A DNA stretch of 64,000 nt from contig NZ_LAYY01000002.1 of NCBI RefSeq assembly GCF_000986785.1, positions 1-64,000 on the forward strand, given 5' to 3'. This DNA is from Mesobacillus campisalis. Its GTDB lineage: Bacteria; Bacillota; Bacilli; Bacillales; Cytobacillaceae. Within the stretch, counting starts at the first letter, position 1. Every line of letters starts with the position of its first letter. Shown piece after piece: positions 45,935-55,308 of this stretch. Position numbers and translations under genes: made by a program. Under the pieces are notes generated by a model. The model searched no databases. It was not told where the DNA came from and saw nothing but the letters and a program-made list of their open reading frames with translations.

Positions 45935-46732
45935 CTAACCGAAAAACGGGTGATCATCGCTGATGAGCACTCTTTGAATCTTCTTTGCTTTGCCTGTCTT
46001 GCTGTCAAGGTCTATTACGGCCCCTGACAGCTGATTGCGGCCTGTTTCGCTCACTTCGAACCTTACAGGCAATGAAGTTAGGAATCGCTTTATAACAGCC
46101 TCTCTCTCCATTCCCAGGATGCCCTCATAGGGACCTGTCATCCCCACATCCGAAAGGTAGGCTGTCCCTCCAGGCAAAATGCGTTCATCTGCTGTCTGGA
46201 CGTGGGTGTGCGTTCCCACCACTGCCGTTACCCTGCCGTCCAAATACCAGCCCATCGCCTGCTTTTCGCTTGTCGCCTCTGCATGGAAATCAACAAATAT
46301 GATGGGCGTGCGCTCTCTGGCTTCCGCAATCAGTTCATCCGCTTTTTTAAATGGACAGTCAATCGGCGGCAGGAACGTTCTTCCCTGCAGATTGATAATT
46401 GCCACTTCATCCTGATTCACTTTTAGATAGACAATTCCCTTCCCTGGAACCTCTGCCGGAAAGTTCGCTGGCCGGACAAGATATTTGGCATCATCAATAA
46501 AATCAAAAATCTCCTTCTTATCCCAAGCATGATTACCAAGCGTGACAGCCTGAGCCCCCCATTCAAGGAACTGTCGGTAAATCTTCTCGTTGATGCCCTT
46601 GCCGCTAGCAGCGTTTTCGCCATTGATGATGGTAATGGTCGGCCGGTACTTCTCTTTCAGCTTCGACAAGTATTGCTTCACCATATCTCGGCCAGGGGAC
46701 CCAACAACGTCCCCGATAAATAAAATCCTCAT
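45935..46732 (-). CDS. ymdB: YmdB, metallophosphodiesterase
   Basis: 265 residues from ATG 46732 (AGGGTGG upstream); a GTG three codons earlier overlaps that site. The metallophosphoesterase signature runs FIGDVVGSPGRD, INGENAASGKG, LGNHAWDKKEI, VDFHAEATSEK and VVGTHTHVQTAD, giving the full set of metal ligands. It hydrolyses cyclic nucleotides in vitro and affects biofilm and motility cell fates. Lies between rny and spoVS. Confidence 0.95.
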   Translation of the reverse strand: MRILFIGDVVGSPGRDMVKQYLSKLKEKYRPTITIINGENAASGKGINEKIYRQFLEWGAQAVTLGNHAWDKKEIFDFIDDAKYLVRPANFPAEVPGKGIVYLKVNQDEVAIINLQGRTFLPPIDCPFKKADELIAEARERTPIIFVDFHAEATSEKQAMGWYLDGRVTAVVGTHTHVQTADERILPGGTAYLSDVGMTGPYEGILGMEREAVIKRFLTSLPVRFEVSETGRNQLSGAVIDLDSKTGKAKKIQRVLISDDHPFFG

Positions 46733-46805
46733 TATTTCCACCCTATCTATTTAGGTTATTTAAATGATTCCTCACCTTTAAGATGAACATTCTTCCATAA
46801 TTAAA

Positions 46806-46830
46806 AAAGCGGTGCAAATGCACCGCTTTA
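46806..46830 (-). terminator. rny terminator, overlapping the stop codon
   Basis: Arms AAAGCGGTGC and GCACCGCTTT with a short loop, followed by TTTTTT on the minus strand. The hairpin begins at the RNase Y stop. Confidence 0.88.
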
Positions 46831-48390
46831 TTTTGCATACTCAACTGCCCGTGTTTCACGAATGACAGTGACTTTGATATGGCCTGGATAATCGAGTTCG
46901 TCCTCGATTTTTTTGCGGATATCCCGAGCCAGGCGGTGGGCCTGGAGATCATCAATTTGGTCTGGCTTGACGATGATCCGGATTTCGCGGCCGGCCTGAA
47001 TGGCAAATGATTTCTCCACACCTTCATAGGATTCGGAGATCTCTTCCAGTCGTTCAAGGCGGCGAATATAGTTTTCAAGCGCTTCACTGCGGGCACCTGG
47101 ACGCGCGGCTGATAAGGCATCGGCAGCAGCCACCAGGACAGCAATGATGGAAGTCGGTTCAGTATCGCCATGATGGGAGGCAATGCTGTTGATGACAACA
47201 GGATGCTCCTTGTACTTGGTCGCAAGCTCTACACCGATTTCAACATGGCTGCCTTCAACCTCATGGTCAATTGCCTTGCCGATGTCATGCAATAAGCCTG
47301 CACGCCTTGCAAGGGTCGCATCCTCACCTAGCTCGGCAGCCAGGAGGCCTGAGAGCTGGGCGACTTCCATGGAGTGTTTGAGGACATTTTGGCCATAGCT
47401 TGTACGATATTTCAAACGTCCAAGTATTTTGATCAAATCAGGATGAAGCCCATGGACACCCACTTCGAAAGTCGTTTGTTCACCGACTTCACGGATATGC
47501 TCATCCACTTCACGGCGTGCTTTTTCAACCATTTCCTCGATTCTTGCAGGGTGGATACGTCCATCCTGAACAAGCTTATCAAGTGCGAGCCTTGCCGTTT
47601 CCCGGCGGATTGGGTCGAAACCGGAAAGAATAACGGCTTCTGGCGTATCATCGATAATCAAGTCGATTCCAGTCAGTGTTTCCAGTGTCCGGATGTTCCG
47701 TCCCTCACGTCCGATGATACGTCCCTTCATCTCGTCGTTAGGAAGATTGACAACGGAAACTGTTGTTTCAGCAACATGGTCCGCTGCGCAGCGCTGGATA
47801 GCCAGGGATAATAGCTCCTTCGCTTTCTTATCAGACTCTTCCTTCGCCCTGTTTTCGTTTTCTTTGATCATGACAGCGATGTCGTGAGCAAGCTCTTGCT
47901 CCGTACGTTCTAAAATGATGGATTTTGCTTCTTCACGCGTTAAGCTAGAGATTCGCTCTAACTCGGATTGCTGTGCGCGTACCATCTCGTCCACTTTGCT
48001 TTCCATTTTTTCAATATGCTGTTGTCTTTGGGTTAGAGAGTCATCTTTCTTCTCCAAAAGGATTTCGCGTTTATTCAACGATTCATCCTTCCGGTCAAGA
48101 TTCTCCTCCTTTTGCAGTAAACGATTTTCTTGTTTTTGAAGTTCATTTCTTCGCTCGCGGACTTCACGTTCAGCTTCCGTGCGAAGTTTGTGAATGTCAT
48201 CCTTTGCTTCAAGCAGGGCCTCTTTTTTCAATGCCTCCGCATCCCGCTTAGCATCTTCAAGAATCTGTTCTGCCGCATTTTTTGCCCCGGCAATTTTTGC
48301 TTCTGCAACGGATTTTCGATAAAAATAGCCAACAACTGCACCGATGATTAGGCCAAGCAAAATGGAGATGATTATTATGAATTCCATCAT
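46828..48390 (-). CDS. rny: RNase Y endoribonuclease
   Basis: 520 residues from ATG 48390, the exact length of B. subtilis RNase Y; a GTG two codons earlier is part of the AGGAGGTG site. One N-terminal TM helix (about 3-25), a long coiled coil (30-200), a KH domain with [23 protein letters not shown], and an HD domain with [12 protein letters not shown] and ASHHGD. It starts the decay of many mRNAs at the membrane and is modulated by the Ric complex. Confidence 0.97.
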   Translation of the reverse strand: MMEFIIIISILLGLIIGAVVGYFYRKSVAEAKIAGAKNAAEQILEDAKRDAEALKKEALLEAKDDIHKLRTEAEREVRERRNELQKQENRLLQKEENLDRKDESLNKREILLEKKDDSLTQRQQHIEKMESKVDEMVRAQQSELERISSLTREEAKSIILERTEQELAHDIAVMIKENENRAKEESDKKAKELLSLAIQRCAADHVAETTVSVVNLPNDEMKGRIIGREGRNIRTLETLTGIDLIIDDTPEAVILSGFDPIRRETARLALDKLVQDGRIHPARIEEMVEKARREVDEHIREVGEQTTFEVGVHGLHPDLIKILGRLKYRTSYGQNVLKHSMEVAQLSGLLAAELGEDATLARRAGLLHDIGKAIDHEVEGSHVEIGVELATKYKEHPVVINSIASHHGDTEPTSIIAVLVAAADALSAARPGARSEALENYIRRLERLEEISESYEGVEKSFAIQAGREIRIIVKPDQIDDLQAHRLARDIRKKIEDELDYPGHIKVTVIRETRAVEYAK

Positions 48391-48613
48391 TTTCACCTCC
48401 TCTTGCTATGAACTTTTGTTACGTTTTTTAAAGTGTCGGCATGTATATTGTCAACTAACATCAACATACAGCGCAATGGCTTTTAAACGTTTTTATTACT
48501 ATAAAAAGTAAAAATATACATTTTTAATTGTAAAGCTGCCTATTTTCATTGTCAAGGGTTTGTCAGATGATAGCGGCAGTTTCACTTCCAGGAGAACCCA
48601 ACTTATGTACAAG

Positions 48614-48650
48614 AAAAGCAAAGCCGGCGTTCGGCTTTGCTTTTTTTCCA
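48614..48650 (-). terminator. recA terminator
   Basis: Arms AGCAAAGCCG and CGGCTTTGCT, followed by T on the minus strand. Confidence 0.88.
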
Positions 48651-48653
48651 GAA

Positions 48654-49697
48654 TTAAAGCTCAAATTCTTCCTGATCTTTTTCGTCCTCATTCTCCGTAA
48701 TCACTTTCTCGCCGTCAAGGGCATAATGGTCACGAATCTTCTGCTGAATTTCCAGAAGAAGGGAATGGTTCTCTTTCAGGAACAGCTTCGCGTTCTCGCG
48801 ACCCTGGCCAACACGCTCATTATTATAGGAATACCAGGAACCGCTCTTCTGGACGATGTCCAGTTCGGAGGCCATATCGATGATTTCGCCTTCCTTGGAG
48901 ATGCCTTCTCCGTACATGATATCAACTTCCGCTACACGGAATGGAGGAGCAACCTTGTTTTTGACGACTTTGATTTTGGTCTTGTTTCCGACCATTTCAT
49001 TGCCCTGCTTCAATGTTTCCGCACGGCGCACTTCAAGACGGACACTGGAATAGAATTTCAGCGCGCGTCCACCTGGAGTTGTCTCGGGGTTTCCAAACAT
49101 AACTCCAATCTTCTCACGAATCTGGTTAATGAAAATGGCAATGGTCTTGGATTTGTTGGTGGCACCGGACAGCTTGCGCAATGCCTGGGACATCAGGCGG
49201 GCCTGGAGGCCGACGTGTGAGTCTCCCATTTCCCCTTCAATCTCTGCTTTTGGAACTAGTGCAGCTACCGAGTCGACAACCAAAATGTCAACGGCTCCGC
49301 TTCGGACAAGTGCTTCAGCAATTTCCAAAGCCTGTTCGCCTGTATCCGGCTGGGAGAGCAGCAACTCATCAATATTGACACCCAGTTTTTGAGCATAAAC
49401 AGGGTCTAGTGCGTGCTCGGCATCAATGAATGCTGCCTGGCCTCCCTGGGCCTGAATTTCGGCAATGGCATGCAGGGCCACAGTCGTTTTACCCGAACTC
49501 TCCGGACCGTAAATTTCAATGACACGGCCGCGCGGATAACCGCCGATTCCCAATGCCACATCCAATGCAAGCGAACCGCTCGGTGAAGTCGAGACCCTGC
49601 GTTCTGCCTGCTCACCCAGCTTCATAATTGAGCCTTTACCAAATTGTTTTTCTATTTGCTTTAACGCCATTTCTAAAGCAGCTTGACGATCGCTCAC
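48654..49697 (-). CDS. recA: RecA recombinase
   Basis: 347 residues. GTG start at 49697 with GGAGG upstream. Walker [14 protein letters not shown] (about 66-78), Walker [23 protein letters not shown], and loop L2 [28 protein letters not shown] are intact. It promotes strand exchange and LexA cleavage. The acidic C-terminus ([12 protein letters not shown]) is typical. pbpX, found between recA and rny in B. subtilis, is absent. Confidence 0.98.
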   Translation of the reverse strand: MSDRQAALEMALKQIEKQFGKGSIMKLGEQAERRVSTSPSGSLALDVALGIGGYPRGRVIEIYGPESSGKTTVALHAIAEIQAQGGQAAFIDAEHALDPVYAQKLGVNIDELLLSQPDTGEQALEIAEALVRSGAVDILVVDSVAALVPKAEIEGEMGDSHVGLQARLMSQALRKLSGATNKSKTIAIFINQIREKIGVMFGNPETTPGGRALKFYSSVRLEVRRAETLKQGNEMVGNKTKIKVVKNKVAPPFRVAEVDIMYGEGISKEGEIIDMASELDIVQKSGSWYSYNNERVGQGRENAKLFLKENHSLLLEIQQKIRDHYALDGEKVITENEDEKDQEEFEL

Positions 49698-49768
49698 TCA
49701 ATTTCCTCCTTTATTATAAAACGGTCTGGCTATATACCAGAACGATAAACTATTAAATCACTATCATT

Positions 49769-49820
49769 AATATACCTGTTTTTTTTCCGTTTGTCGAGCA
49801 AAAAATCGAACATCCATTCG
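49769..49820 (-). promoter_or_regulatory. recA promoter with candidate LexA box
   Basis: On the minus strand TCGACA (49792-49797) and TATATT (49769-49774) are 17 bp apart. Just upstream, 49807-49820 reads CGAACATCCATTCG on the plus strand, matching the LexA consensus at 11 of 14 positions. Confidence 0.65.
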
Positions 49821-49962
49821 TTTATTTTGGATGGTAAGTTTTTGATGAAATTGAATTTTCGGGTTGAATTTTAAATGAATACCCTGTTCTGCTATCCTTT
49901 GAAACTAGCTTTTCGGCTATTGTCTGATTATTCCGCAGTGCACTGCAACAGTGCTGAAGAGG

Positions 49963-50170
49963 GATGGAGGACCATTTCTTGACTGGATCCTTAAAAAAGG
50001 GCAACCATCTTCTCTATGGACGACCTCTTACACTAATATCCTACCAGAATGGGCCTCCATCACCCCTATGGACGACCTCTTCCACTCATATCCAAACAAA
50101 AAGGTCCTCCACCCCCTCCATGGAGGACGCGTTTCACTCTTATTACCTATTAATGGTCCACCATCACCCA
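49963..50170. repeat. Tandem array of palindromes with a 52-bp period (array B)
   Basis: Four units begin at 49963, 50015, 50067 and 50119, exactly 52 bp apart, with TATGGACGACCTCTT-type openings and ACCCC-type endings. Junctions form imperfect palindromes; the best is GTCCTCCA at 50104-50111 with TGGAGGAC at 50121-50128. In that unit the right arm has changed from GGACGAC to GGAGGAC, restoring pairing. It lies between recA and cinA and holds no ORF. The sequence differs from array A (22876-23133), but the period and layout are the same. Confidence 0.7.
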
Positions 50171-50198
50171 ATCGCAGCCTCTATCACAATGATCTCCA

Positions 50199-50240
50199 AA
50201 AAAATATCCCCGGCTCTTCCCGGGAGCCAGGGATATTATC
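50199..50240 (-). terminator. cinA terminator
   Basis: Arms ATATCCCTGGCTC and GAGCCGGGGATAT, then seven T on the minus strand. Confidence 0.88.
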
Positions 50241-50251
50241 AAGTTTTTCTA

Positions 50252-51490
50252 TCAATATTTCAGTGCCTGAATCAGCAGGCTAGCGCCGTGTTTGACGGTC
50301 CGTATCCGGTTAATTTCGCGGGTGCCTGCTAGCATCAGTTTCTCGGCCAGCGCTGGCTGCCCCTTTATGAAGAGCCCGACGAAGACCGTACCGGGCGGGT
50401 GGCCTTCAAGGGCTTCAGGCCCCGCAACTCCGGTAAAACTGATGCCGGCATCTGCGCCCAGAAGGCTGGCAGCATTCTCGGCAAGCTCGCGGGCACATTC
50501 TGCACTAACTGCTCCGTGTTCCGCAAGAGTCTCCTCACGAACGTGCACCAGCTTCACTTTCGCTTCATTCGAATAACACACCACTCCACCTTTAAACACC
50601 GAGCTTGCGCCTGGAATCACGGTCAGCTGCTCCTGGAACAGGCCTCCTGTCAGGCTCTCGGCCGCTGCGACAGTCAGGTTCTTTTCTTTTAAAAGCTTGA
50701 AGAGCTCTTTCATGAGCGATGTATCATCATAGCCGTAGAAAAACTGGCCCACCCGGCTGAGGATTTTTGCCTCAACCTCATCAATCAGCTGAATTGCTCC
50801 TTCTTCCGTAGCATTTCCAGCTGTAAGGCGGATAGTTACCTCGGATTCGCCGGCGAGCGGTGCAATGGTTGGATTGCTCTGCGCCTCTATCAAATCCTCG
50901 AGCTGCGCTTCAAGGGCAGCCTCGCCAATTCCGAAGAAGCGCAGCACCCGGGAGACAATTTTTGCCTGGGTGTCCATTTTTGCGGCAATGGCAGGGATGC
51001 CATACTTGGCAAACATCGGCTCCATTTCGAATGGAGGCCCAGGAAGAAGCATGTAATAATGCCGGCCGGCAGCCAGGAACATCCCTGGCGCCATTCCATT
51101 CTCGTTAGGCAGCACATGTGAGCCTTTAAGGACAAGCGCCTGCTTGCGGTTGTTCTCTGTCATCTTCCGGTTTGCCCTGCTGAAATAGGATTGTATCGAC
51201 TGCATGGCTGACTCGTCCATTTCAAGGGAGGTTCCCAGATGCTTCGCGATTGTTTCCTTCGTCAGATCATCCTTGGTCGGACCGAGTCCGCCTGTAAAAA
51301 TAATCAGGCTAGACCTTTCTTCGGCAATCTCAAGCGCCCTTTTTAAACGGTCGGGATTGTCTCCGACCACTGTATGGTGATAAACGTTCACACCAATTGC
51401 CGCCAGCTGCGCTGACAAGAAACGGGCGTTTGTATTGGTAATTTGACCCAGCAGCAGCTCGGAGCCGACTGCAATAATTTCTGCATTCAT
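50252..51490 (-). CDS. cinA: CinA, competence/damage-inducible protein
   Basis: 412 residues. The N-terminal MoaB-like domain has [18 protein letters not shown] and [18 protein letters not shown]; the C-terminal CinA domain has AESLTGG and FTGVAGPE. In related proteins the C-terminal part is an NMN amidase and the N-terminal part an ADP-ribose pyrophosphatase. It lies upstream of recA in the usual pgsA-cinA-recA order but is separated from recA by its own terminator and array B. Confidence 0.95.
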   Translation of the reverse strand: MNAEIIAVGSELLLGQITNTNARFLSAQLAAIGVNVYHHTVVGDNPDRLKRALEIAEERSSLIIFTGGLGPTKDDLTKETIAKHLGTSLEMDESAMQSIQSYFSRANRKMTENNRKQALVLKGSHVLPNENGMAPGMFLAAGRHYYMLLPGPPFEMEPMFAKYGIPAIAAKMDTQAKIVSRVLRFFGIGEAALEAQLEDLIEAQSNPTIAPLAGESEVTIRLTAGNATEEGAIQLIDEVEAKILSRVGQFFYGYDDTSLMKELFKLLKEKNLTVAAAESLTGGLFQEQLTVIPGASSVFKGGVVCYSNEAKVKLVHVREETLAEHGAVSAECARELAENAASLLGADAGISFTGVAGPEALEGHPPGTVFVGLFIKGQPALAEKLMLAGTREINRIRTVKHGASLLIQALKY

Positions 51491-51513
51491 TTTTCCACCC
51501 GCCTAATAATCCA

Positions 51514-52092
51514 TTATTTGGAGTTCTTGAATACTGCTTTGTTTTTAATAAAATAATCCCAGCCTGACCATACGGTAAAGAACATGGCGACCCAAAGGGC
51601 AATATCGTCAAACGGCAATGAGATCATTTCAAAAATGATGTTGTGGAGCAGCAGGGCGGAAATCGCGATGATCTGCGTCCATGTTTTTATTTTGCCAAGA
51701 TTGTTGGCCGCAACCACTTCCCCGCCTTCTGCCAGAATGGCCCGAAGACCGGTAACGGCAAATTCCCTGAAGATGATGACAATGACAATCCAGGAGGGAG
51801 CCATGTTCAGTTCCACAAGAACGATCAGTGCTGCAGACACAAGCAGTTTATCAGCGAGAGGATCAAGGAACTTCCCCAGGTTCGTAACAAGATTGTATTT
51901 ACGGGCATAGTAGCCGTCCACCCAATCAGTAGTCGAGGCGAAAATGAAAATCAGCGCCCCGGCCAAATGGGTTGCCGGCATGGTTGCTCCCAGGAAAGTG
52001 ACTTCTCCCCAATTCAAGGGGGCAAGCATCACAATCAGAAAAATAGGGATAAGAAGAATTCTGGATACAGTAATTTTATTAGGTATATTCAT
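51514..52092 (-). CDS. pgsA: Phosphatidylglycerophosphate synthase
   Basis: 192 residues from ATG 52092 (GGAGGATG upstream). Multi-pass membrane enzyme of the CDP-alcohol phosphotransferase family: motif DWVDGYYARKYNLVTNLGKFLDPLADK contains the metal-binding aspartates. It makes phosphatidylglycerol phosphate from CDP-diacylglycerol and glycerol 3-phosphate. Lies 23 nt upstream of cinA. Confidence 0.97.
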   Translation of the reverse strand: MNIPNKITVSRILLIPIFLIVMLAPLNWGEVTFLGATMPATHLAGALIFIFASTTDWVDGYYARKYNLVTNLGKFLDPLADKLLVSAALIVLVELNMAPSWIVIVIIFREFAVTGLRAILAEGGEVVAANNLGKIKTWTQIIAISALLLHNIIFEMISLPFDDIALWVAMFFTVWSGWDYFIKNKAVFKNSK

Positions 52093-52157
52093 TTGACATC
52101 CTCCAAACAAAATATGTCTGCGCCATGATGGTCTTTTTCATCGCGAGAACATGAAGC

Positions 52158-52194
52158 AAGCGAAAAAATAGTCACCTAAAGCGATGACTATTAT
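52158..52194 (-). terminator. ymfM terminator
   Basis: Arms AATAGTCATCGC and GGTGACTATT with a short loop, then T on the minus strand; it overlaps the ymfM stop. Confidence 0.75.
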
Positions 52195-53093
52195 TCGCCT
52201 TTAATATAACGGATCGTAATGTCCTGCCTGGTGCTGTCCGAAGGGAACTCCAGCTTTTCGCCATTGACCAGGATCTCCGTATCCGGTACGAATCCTACGA
52301 TTACCGTGGCTCCAGGCTGATTCGTGAAATCGAATTTCTGGCTGTTTGTTCCGTCCGATTTTAATGTGCCCTGGAAGACGGATTTCCCCTCACCATTGCG
52401 GATGTCTACCCAGGTTGCACCGGTTGAATTCACAGTCAGCTCGAACTTATCGGCATTTTTAAGTTCGTATGTAGCCTGTCTGCCGCTGGTATTGACGACA
52501 GAAAGCTCCTGGGCCGGCTGTTCTTCTTCGGCACCTTCTTCATTTTCTGCATTTTCTTCCGTTTCCTGCTCTTTGTCATTTGCGGCTTCTTCTTCCGTAC
52601 CGCCATCTTCGCCATTATCATTGGTGCCTGCATTCTCCGGCTCTTCGATAATGACAGGGTTGTTGCCCTCGGAACCTGATTCGTCTCCTCCGCCTCCGGC
52701 CTTTTGGACGACAAGGTACCATACAAAGACGACAAAGGCGGCTAGAGCAATGCCGACAAGTACTTTCGGAAGCAAATCCAGAACCTTGGACTTTCCAGGG
52801 GACATGCTTTTCCGGGACTGTACGCGTGAAAGCTGTTCCGGCAGGTCATCACTGTATGTAGCAGGTATTTCGTCTTTGTATTGCTCAAATATTTCTTCCG
52901 GATCCAGGCCTACTGCCTCGGCGTATTGCTTAATAAATGCCCTGACGTAAAATTTGCCGGGCATCATCGAATAGTTGCCTTCTTCAATTCCGATGAGATA
53001 TCGTTTCTGGATTTTGGTCAAGTTTTGAAGCTGTTCCAGGCTAAGCCCTCTCGCTTCTCTTGCTTCTTTTAAACGGACTCCTAATTCTGTCAC
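52191..53093 (-). CDS. ymfM: YmfM, RodZ-like membrane protein
   Basis: 300 residues from GTG 53093 (GGAAGGTG upstream). An N-terminal HTH (about 4-70, LKEAREARGLSLEQLQNLTKIQKRYL), one TM helix (about 108-129), an acidic low-complexity linker (Glu/Asn/Gly-rich, about 135-200), and a C-terminal DUF4115 beta domain (ADKFELTVNSTGATWVDIRNGEGKSVFQG). RodZ-type proteins link MreB filaments to the membrane, so this gene may act with MreBH of this window. Confidence 0.93.
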   Translation of the reverse strand: MTELGVRLKEAREARGLSLEQLQNLTKIQKRYLIGIEEGNYSMMPGKFYVRAFIKQYAEAVGLDPEEIFEQYKDEIPATYSDDLPEQLSRVQSRKSMSPGKSKVLDLLPKVLVGIALAAFVVFVWYLVVQKAGGGGDESGSEGNNPVIIEEPENAGTNDNGEDGGTEEEAANDKEQETEENAENEEGAEEEQPAQELSVVNTSGRQATYELKNADKFELTVNSTGATWVDIRNGEGKSVFQGTLKSDGTNSQKFDFTNQPGATVIVGFVPDTEILVNGEKLEFPSDSTRQDITIRYIKGE

Positions 53094-53113
53094 GATAACA
53101 CCTTCCAATACAA

Positions 53114-53905
53114 TTAAAAATCGAACCCTCCGAAATCCGAATCCGTAAACATATGGTTTTGCTGGACCATATCGTACACTATTTCCTCGCCTTGTTCGTG
53201 TCGGAGCTCGATAATATAATCAAAATCGTTGATTGTATATTCCGTATTCTGCACAAATATATCGGGATGCTCCACCACCTTGACGGATGGCATGCGCATG
53301 ATTTCCCTGACAAGCTGCCAGTGGCGCTCATTGGCCCGGCGCGTCGAAACGATTCCATCGATGATATACAGGTTGTCTGTATGGTACTCATCATCAATCA
53401 GCTGGTTGCGGATTGTCTGCTTGAGAAGGGTGGAGGAAACAAACAGCCACCGTTTGTTGGCACAGACACTCGCAGCCACCACTGACTCAGTTTTGCCCAC
53501 TCTTGGCATGCCTCTGATGCCAATCAGCTTGTGTCCTTCCTGCTTAAACAATTCTGCCATAAAATCGACCAGGAGTCCAAGCTCATCCCGTACGAAGCGG
53601 AAAGTTTTTTTATCATCCGCGTCTCTCTGGATATAACGGCCATGGCGGACCGCCATTCGGTCACGAAGTTTTGGCTCGCGCAGTTTAATTACCTTTATGG
53701 TATCCATTGTATTTAGGATTGACTCCAGCCTGACGATTTGTTCATCATTTTTGGCAAGGATCAACAAACCCCGGCGCCCTTCGTCAATTCCATTGATGGT
53801 AACGATGTTGATGGCAAGCATCCCGAGGAGCGAAGAGATGTCGCCCAGCAAGCCAGGACGGTTAATCTGAATTTCATATTCTAAATACCACTCTTTCTTC
53901 TCCAT
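53114..53905 (-). CDS. ymfK: YmfK, DUF3388 protein with ACT-like and P-loop-like parts
   Basis: 263 residues from ATG 53905 (GGAGGG upstream). Residues 5-75 have an ACT-like pattern (EYEIQINRPGLLGDISSLLGMLAINIVTINGIDEGRRGL). About residue 128 there is GIRGMPRVGKTESVVAAS, a Walker A-like loop, and LYIIDGIVS could be the Walker B strand. The family is DUF3388; function unknown. It lies 20 nt upstream of ymfM. Confidence 0.88.
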   Translation of the reverse strand: MEKKEWYLEYEIQINRPGLLGDISSLLGMLAINIVTINGIDEGRRGLLILAKNDEQIVRLESILNTMDTIKVIKLREPKLRDRMAVRHGRYIQRDADDKKTFRFVRDELGLLVDFMAELFKQEGHKLIGIRGMPRVGKTESVVAASVCANKRWLFVSSTLLKQTIRNQLIDDEYHTDNLYIIDGIVSTRRANERHWQLVREIMRMPSVKVVEHPDIFVQNTEYTINDFDYIIELRHEQGEEIVYDMVQQNHMFTDSDFGGFDF

Positions 53906-54011
53906 CAAAACCCTCCATCACCCGTTTTTGTCCAGCCAGGCTTGTCCCCGGCTCCTAGCCGTATTCTTTGTTTCTATAATATATGATTTTATTGGAAGAT
54001 GAAAGAAAAAG

Positions 54012-54110
54012 GAATAGAAAAGCGGAGGCGCCTTGCCAGCTCCGACAGGCGTAAGACGCACCTGAATAGAAGGCGTTTTTTGCTTTCCATTCAGGGGTGG
54101 CTTATGATGC
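54012..54110. repeat. Candidate dispersed repeat with an inverted repeat
   Basis: The segment beginning AAAAGCGGAGGCGCCTTG and containing CTCCGACAGGCGTAAGACG is of a type seen many times between genes in several Bacillus genomes. It continues into an inverted repeat, CACCTGAAT (54059-54067) with ATTCAGGGGTG (54089-54099). No ORF. Only one copy is in this window. Confidence 0.5.
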
Positions 54111-54123
54111 TCCCTTCCATAAA

Positions 54124-54156
54124 CCTAAAAAAAGAGAGGCACATAGCCCCTCTCCT
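54124..54156 (-). terminator. ymfJ terminator
   Basis: Arms GAGAGGGGC and GCCTCTC with loop TATGT, then seven T on the minus strand. Confidence 0.88.
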
Positions 54157-54171
54157 TCTATTGGATTTTAC

Positions 54172-54423
54172 TCAGCCATTATTTTGGACTAGTTTGACCA
54201 TCATATTGGCAATTGCATGCTGCTCTTCGGGACTGGCCACAGACCAAAGATCAGCAAGGACCTTTTCCTGCTCATTCTTCGGGTCTACATTTTTAGCCAG
54301 ATAATCCCCAACCTGATACGCAATATCAGAGATGACTCCATTGCTCATTCCCTGGCTTTGCGCCTGGTCAAGACGGCTGCCCAAAAATTCTTTCCATTGT
54401 CCCCAGTTATCCAAAACAGACAT
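54172..54423 (-). CDS. ymfJ: YmfJ, DUF3243 protein
   Basis: 83 residues, helical: MSVLDNWGQWKEFLGSRLDQAQSQGMS and DIAYQVGDYLAKNVDPKNEQEKVLADLW are the DUF3243 signature. Function unknown. AAGGAGG precedes the ATG. In the conserved ymf cluster between ymfI and ymfK. Confidence 0.92.
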   Translation of the reverse strand: MSVLDNWGQWKEFLGSRLDQAQSQGMSNGVISDIAYQVGDYLAKNVDPKNEQEKVLADLWSVASPEEQHAIANMMVKLVQNNG

Positions 54424-54527
54424 AGTGTGAACCTCCTTTTAAAGTGTTCAAAAATAGTGTGCTTTAGCTGGGGGGAAAATATACACGGCCACAAAATCGT
54501 AAAAATTGCTTTTGGCAGAAAGTATTC

Positions 54528-55250
54528 CTAAACATGCCAGCCGCCATTGATGGAAAGGGTCTGACCGGTTATGTAGCCAGCCTGCCCGGAAAGCAAAAAC
54601 AGGGCTCCATTGGCAATATCCTCGGGCTGGCCGAGGCGGGACAGCGGAATCTCTTCTTTCAGCACGGCAAGTTCATCCGGAGAAAAGTCCGAGAGCATCG
54701 GCGTTTCGATAGCACCCGGGGCAATGGCATTCACCCTGATTCCAGAGGGGGCAAGCTCTTTGCTTAACGCTTTGACGAAGGCCAGCTGAGCTCCCTTCGC
54801 TGTTGAATAGGCCACCTCATAGGCTGCGCCCGTCTGCCCCCAAATCGAAGAAATAACCACGATGCTGCCGCTTTTTTTTGACAGCATTTTAGGCAGCAGC
54901 TCCTTTGTCAGCAGCATAGGCGATGTCACATGTACCTGCAGCAGCTTCTCTGCATCAGGTTCTTCAAGGTCCTGCAGCAAGCCATATAGTGCATTCCCTG
55001 CATTATGGATGATGGCATCCAGGCTATAGATTTGCGAAGCCAGCTTTTTATAGCCTCCGCGCTCAGACAGGTCCGCCTGCACAGGGATATACTCCCCGCC
55101 AAACCCCTCTAGCCGCTGGAGCAAGCTTTGAGCCCCTTGATGATTGGAGTGGTAATGCAAGTACAGCGAATATCCCTCCTCCGCCAGCCTGAAGGCAATG
55201 GCCTGGCCAATCGCGCCGCTCGCACCGGTTATGAGTATAAATTTTTTCAT
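54528..55250 (-). CDS. ymfI: YmfI, SDR oxidoreductase (EF-P 5-aminopentanone reductase)
   Basis: 240 residues. Rossmann motif TGASGAIGQAIAF at 7-19, NAG in HNAGNALYG, catalytic S and YSTAK near 150, and PGAIETPM. B. subtilis YmfI reduces the 5-aminopentanone on elongation factor P to 5-aminopentanol, which is needed for swarming. Assignment rests on sequence and cluster position (ymfH-ymfI-ymfJ). Confidence 0.92.
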   Translation of the reverse strand: MKKFILITGASGAIGQAIAFRLAEEGYSLYLHYHSNHQGAQSLLQRLEGFGGEYIPVQADLSERGGYKKLASQIYSLDAIIHNAGNALYGLLQDLEEPDAEKLLQVHVTSPMLLTKELLPKMLSKKSGSIVVISSIWGQTGAAYEVAYSTAKGAQLAFVKALSKELAPSGIRVNAIAPGAIETPMLSDFSPDELAVLKEEIPLSRLGQPEDIANGALFLLSGQAGYITGQTLSINGGWHV

Positions 55251-55271
55251 CTTTTCTCCCCTGTTTCATAT

Positions 55272-55304
55272 TAAAAAAGCGCCGGCAAATGAACCGGCGC
55301 CTTC
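55272..55304 (-). terminator. ymfFH terminator
   Basis: Arms GGCGCCGGTTC and a partner reading GCCGGCGC, then six T on the minus strand. Confidence 0.85.
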
Positions 55305-55308
55305 ATTC

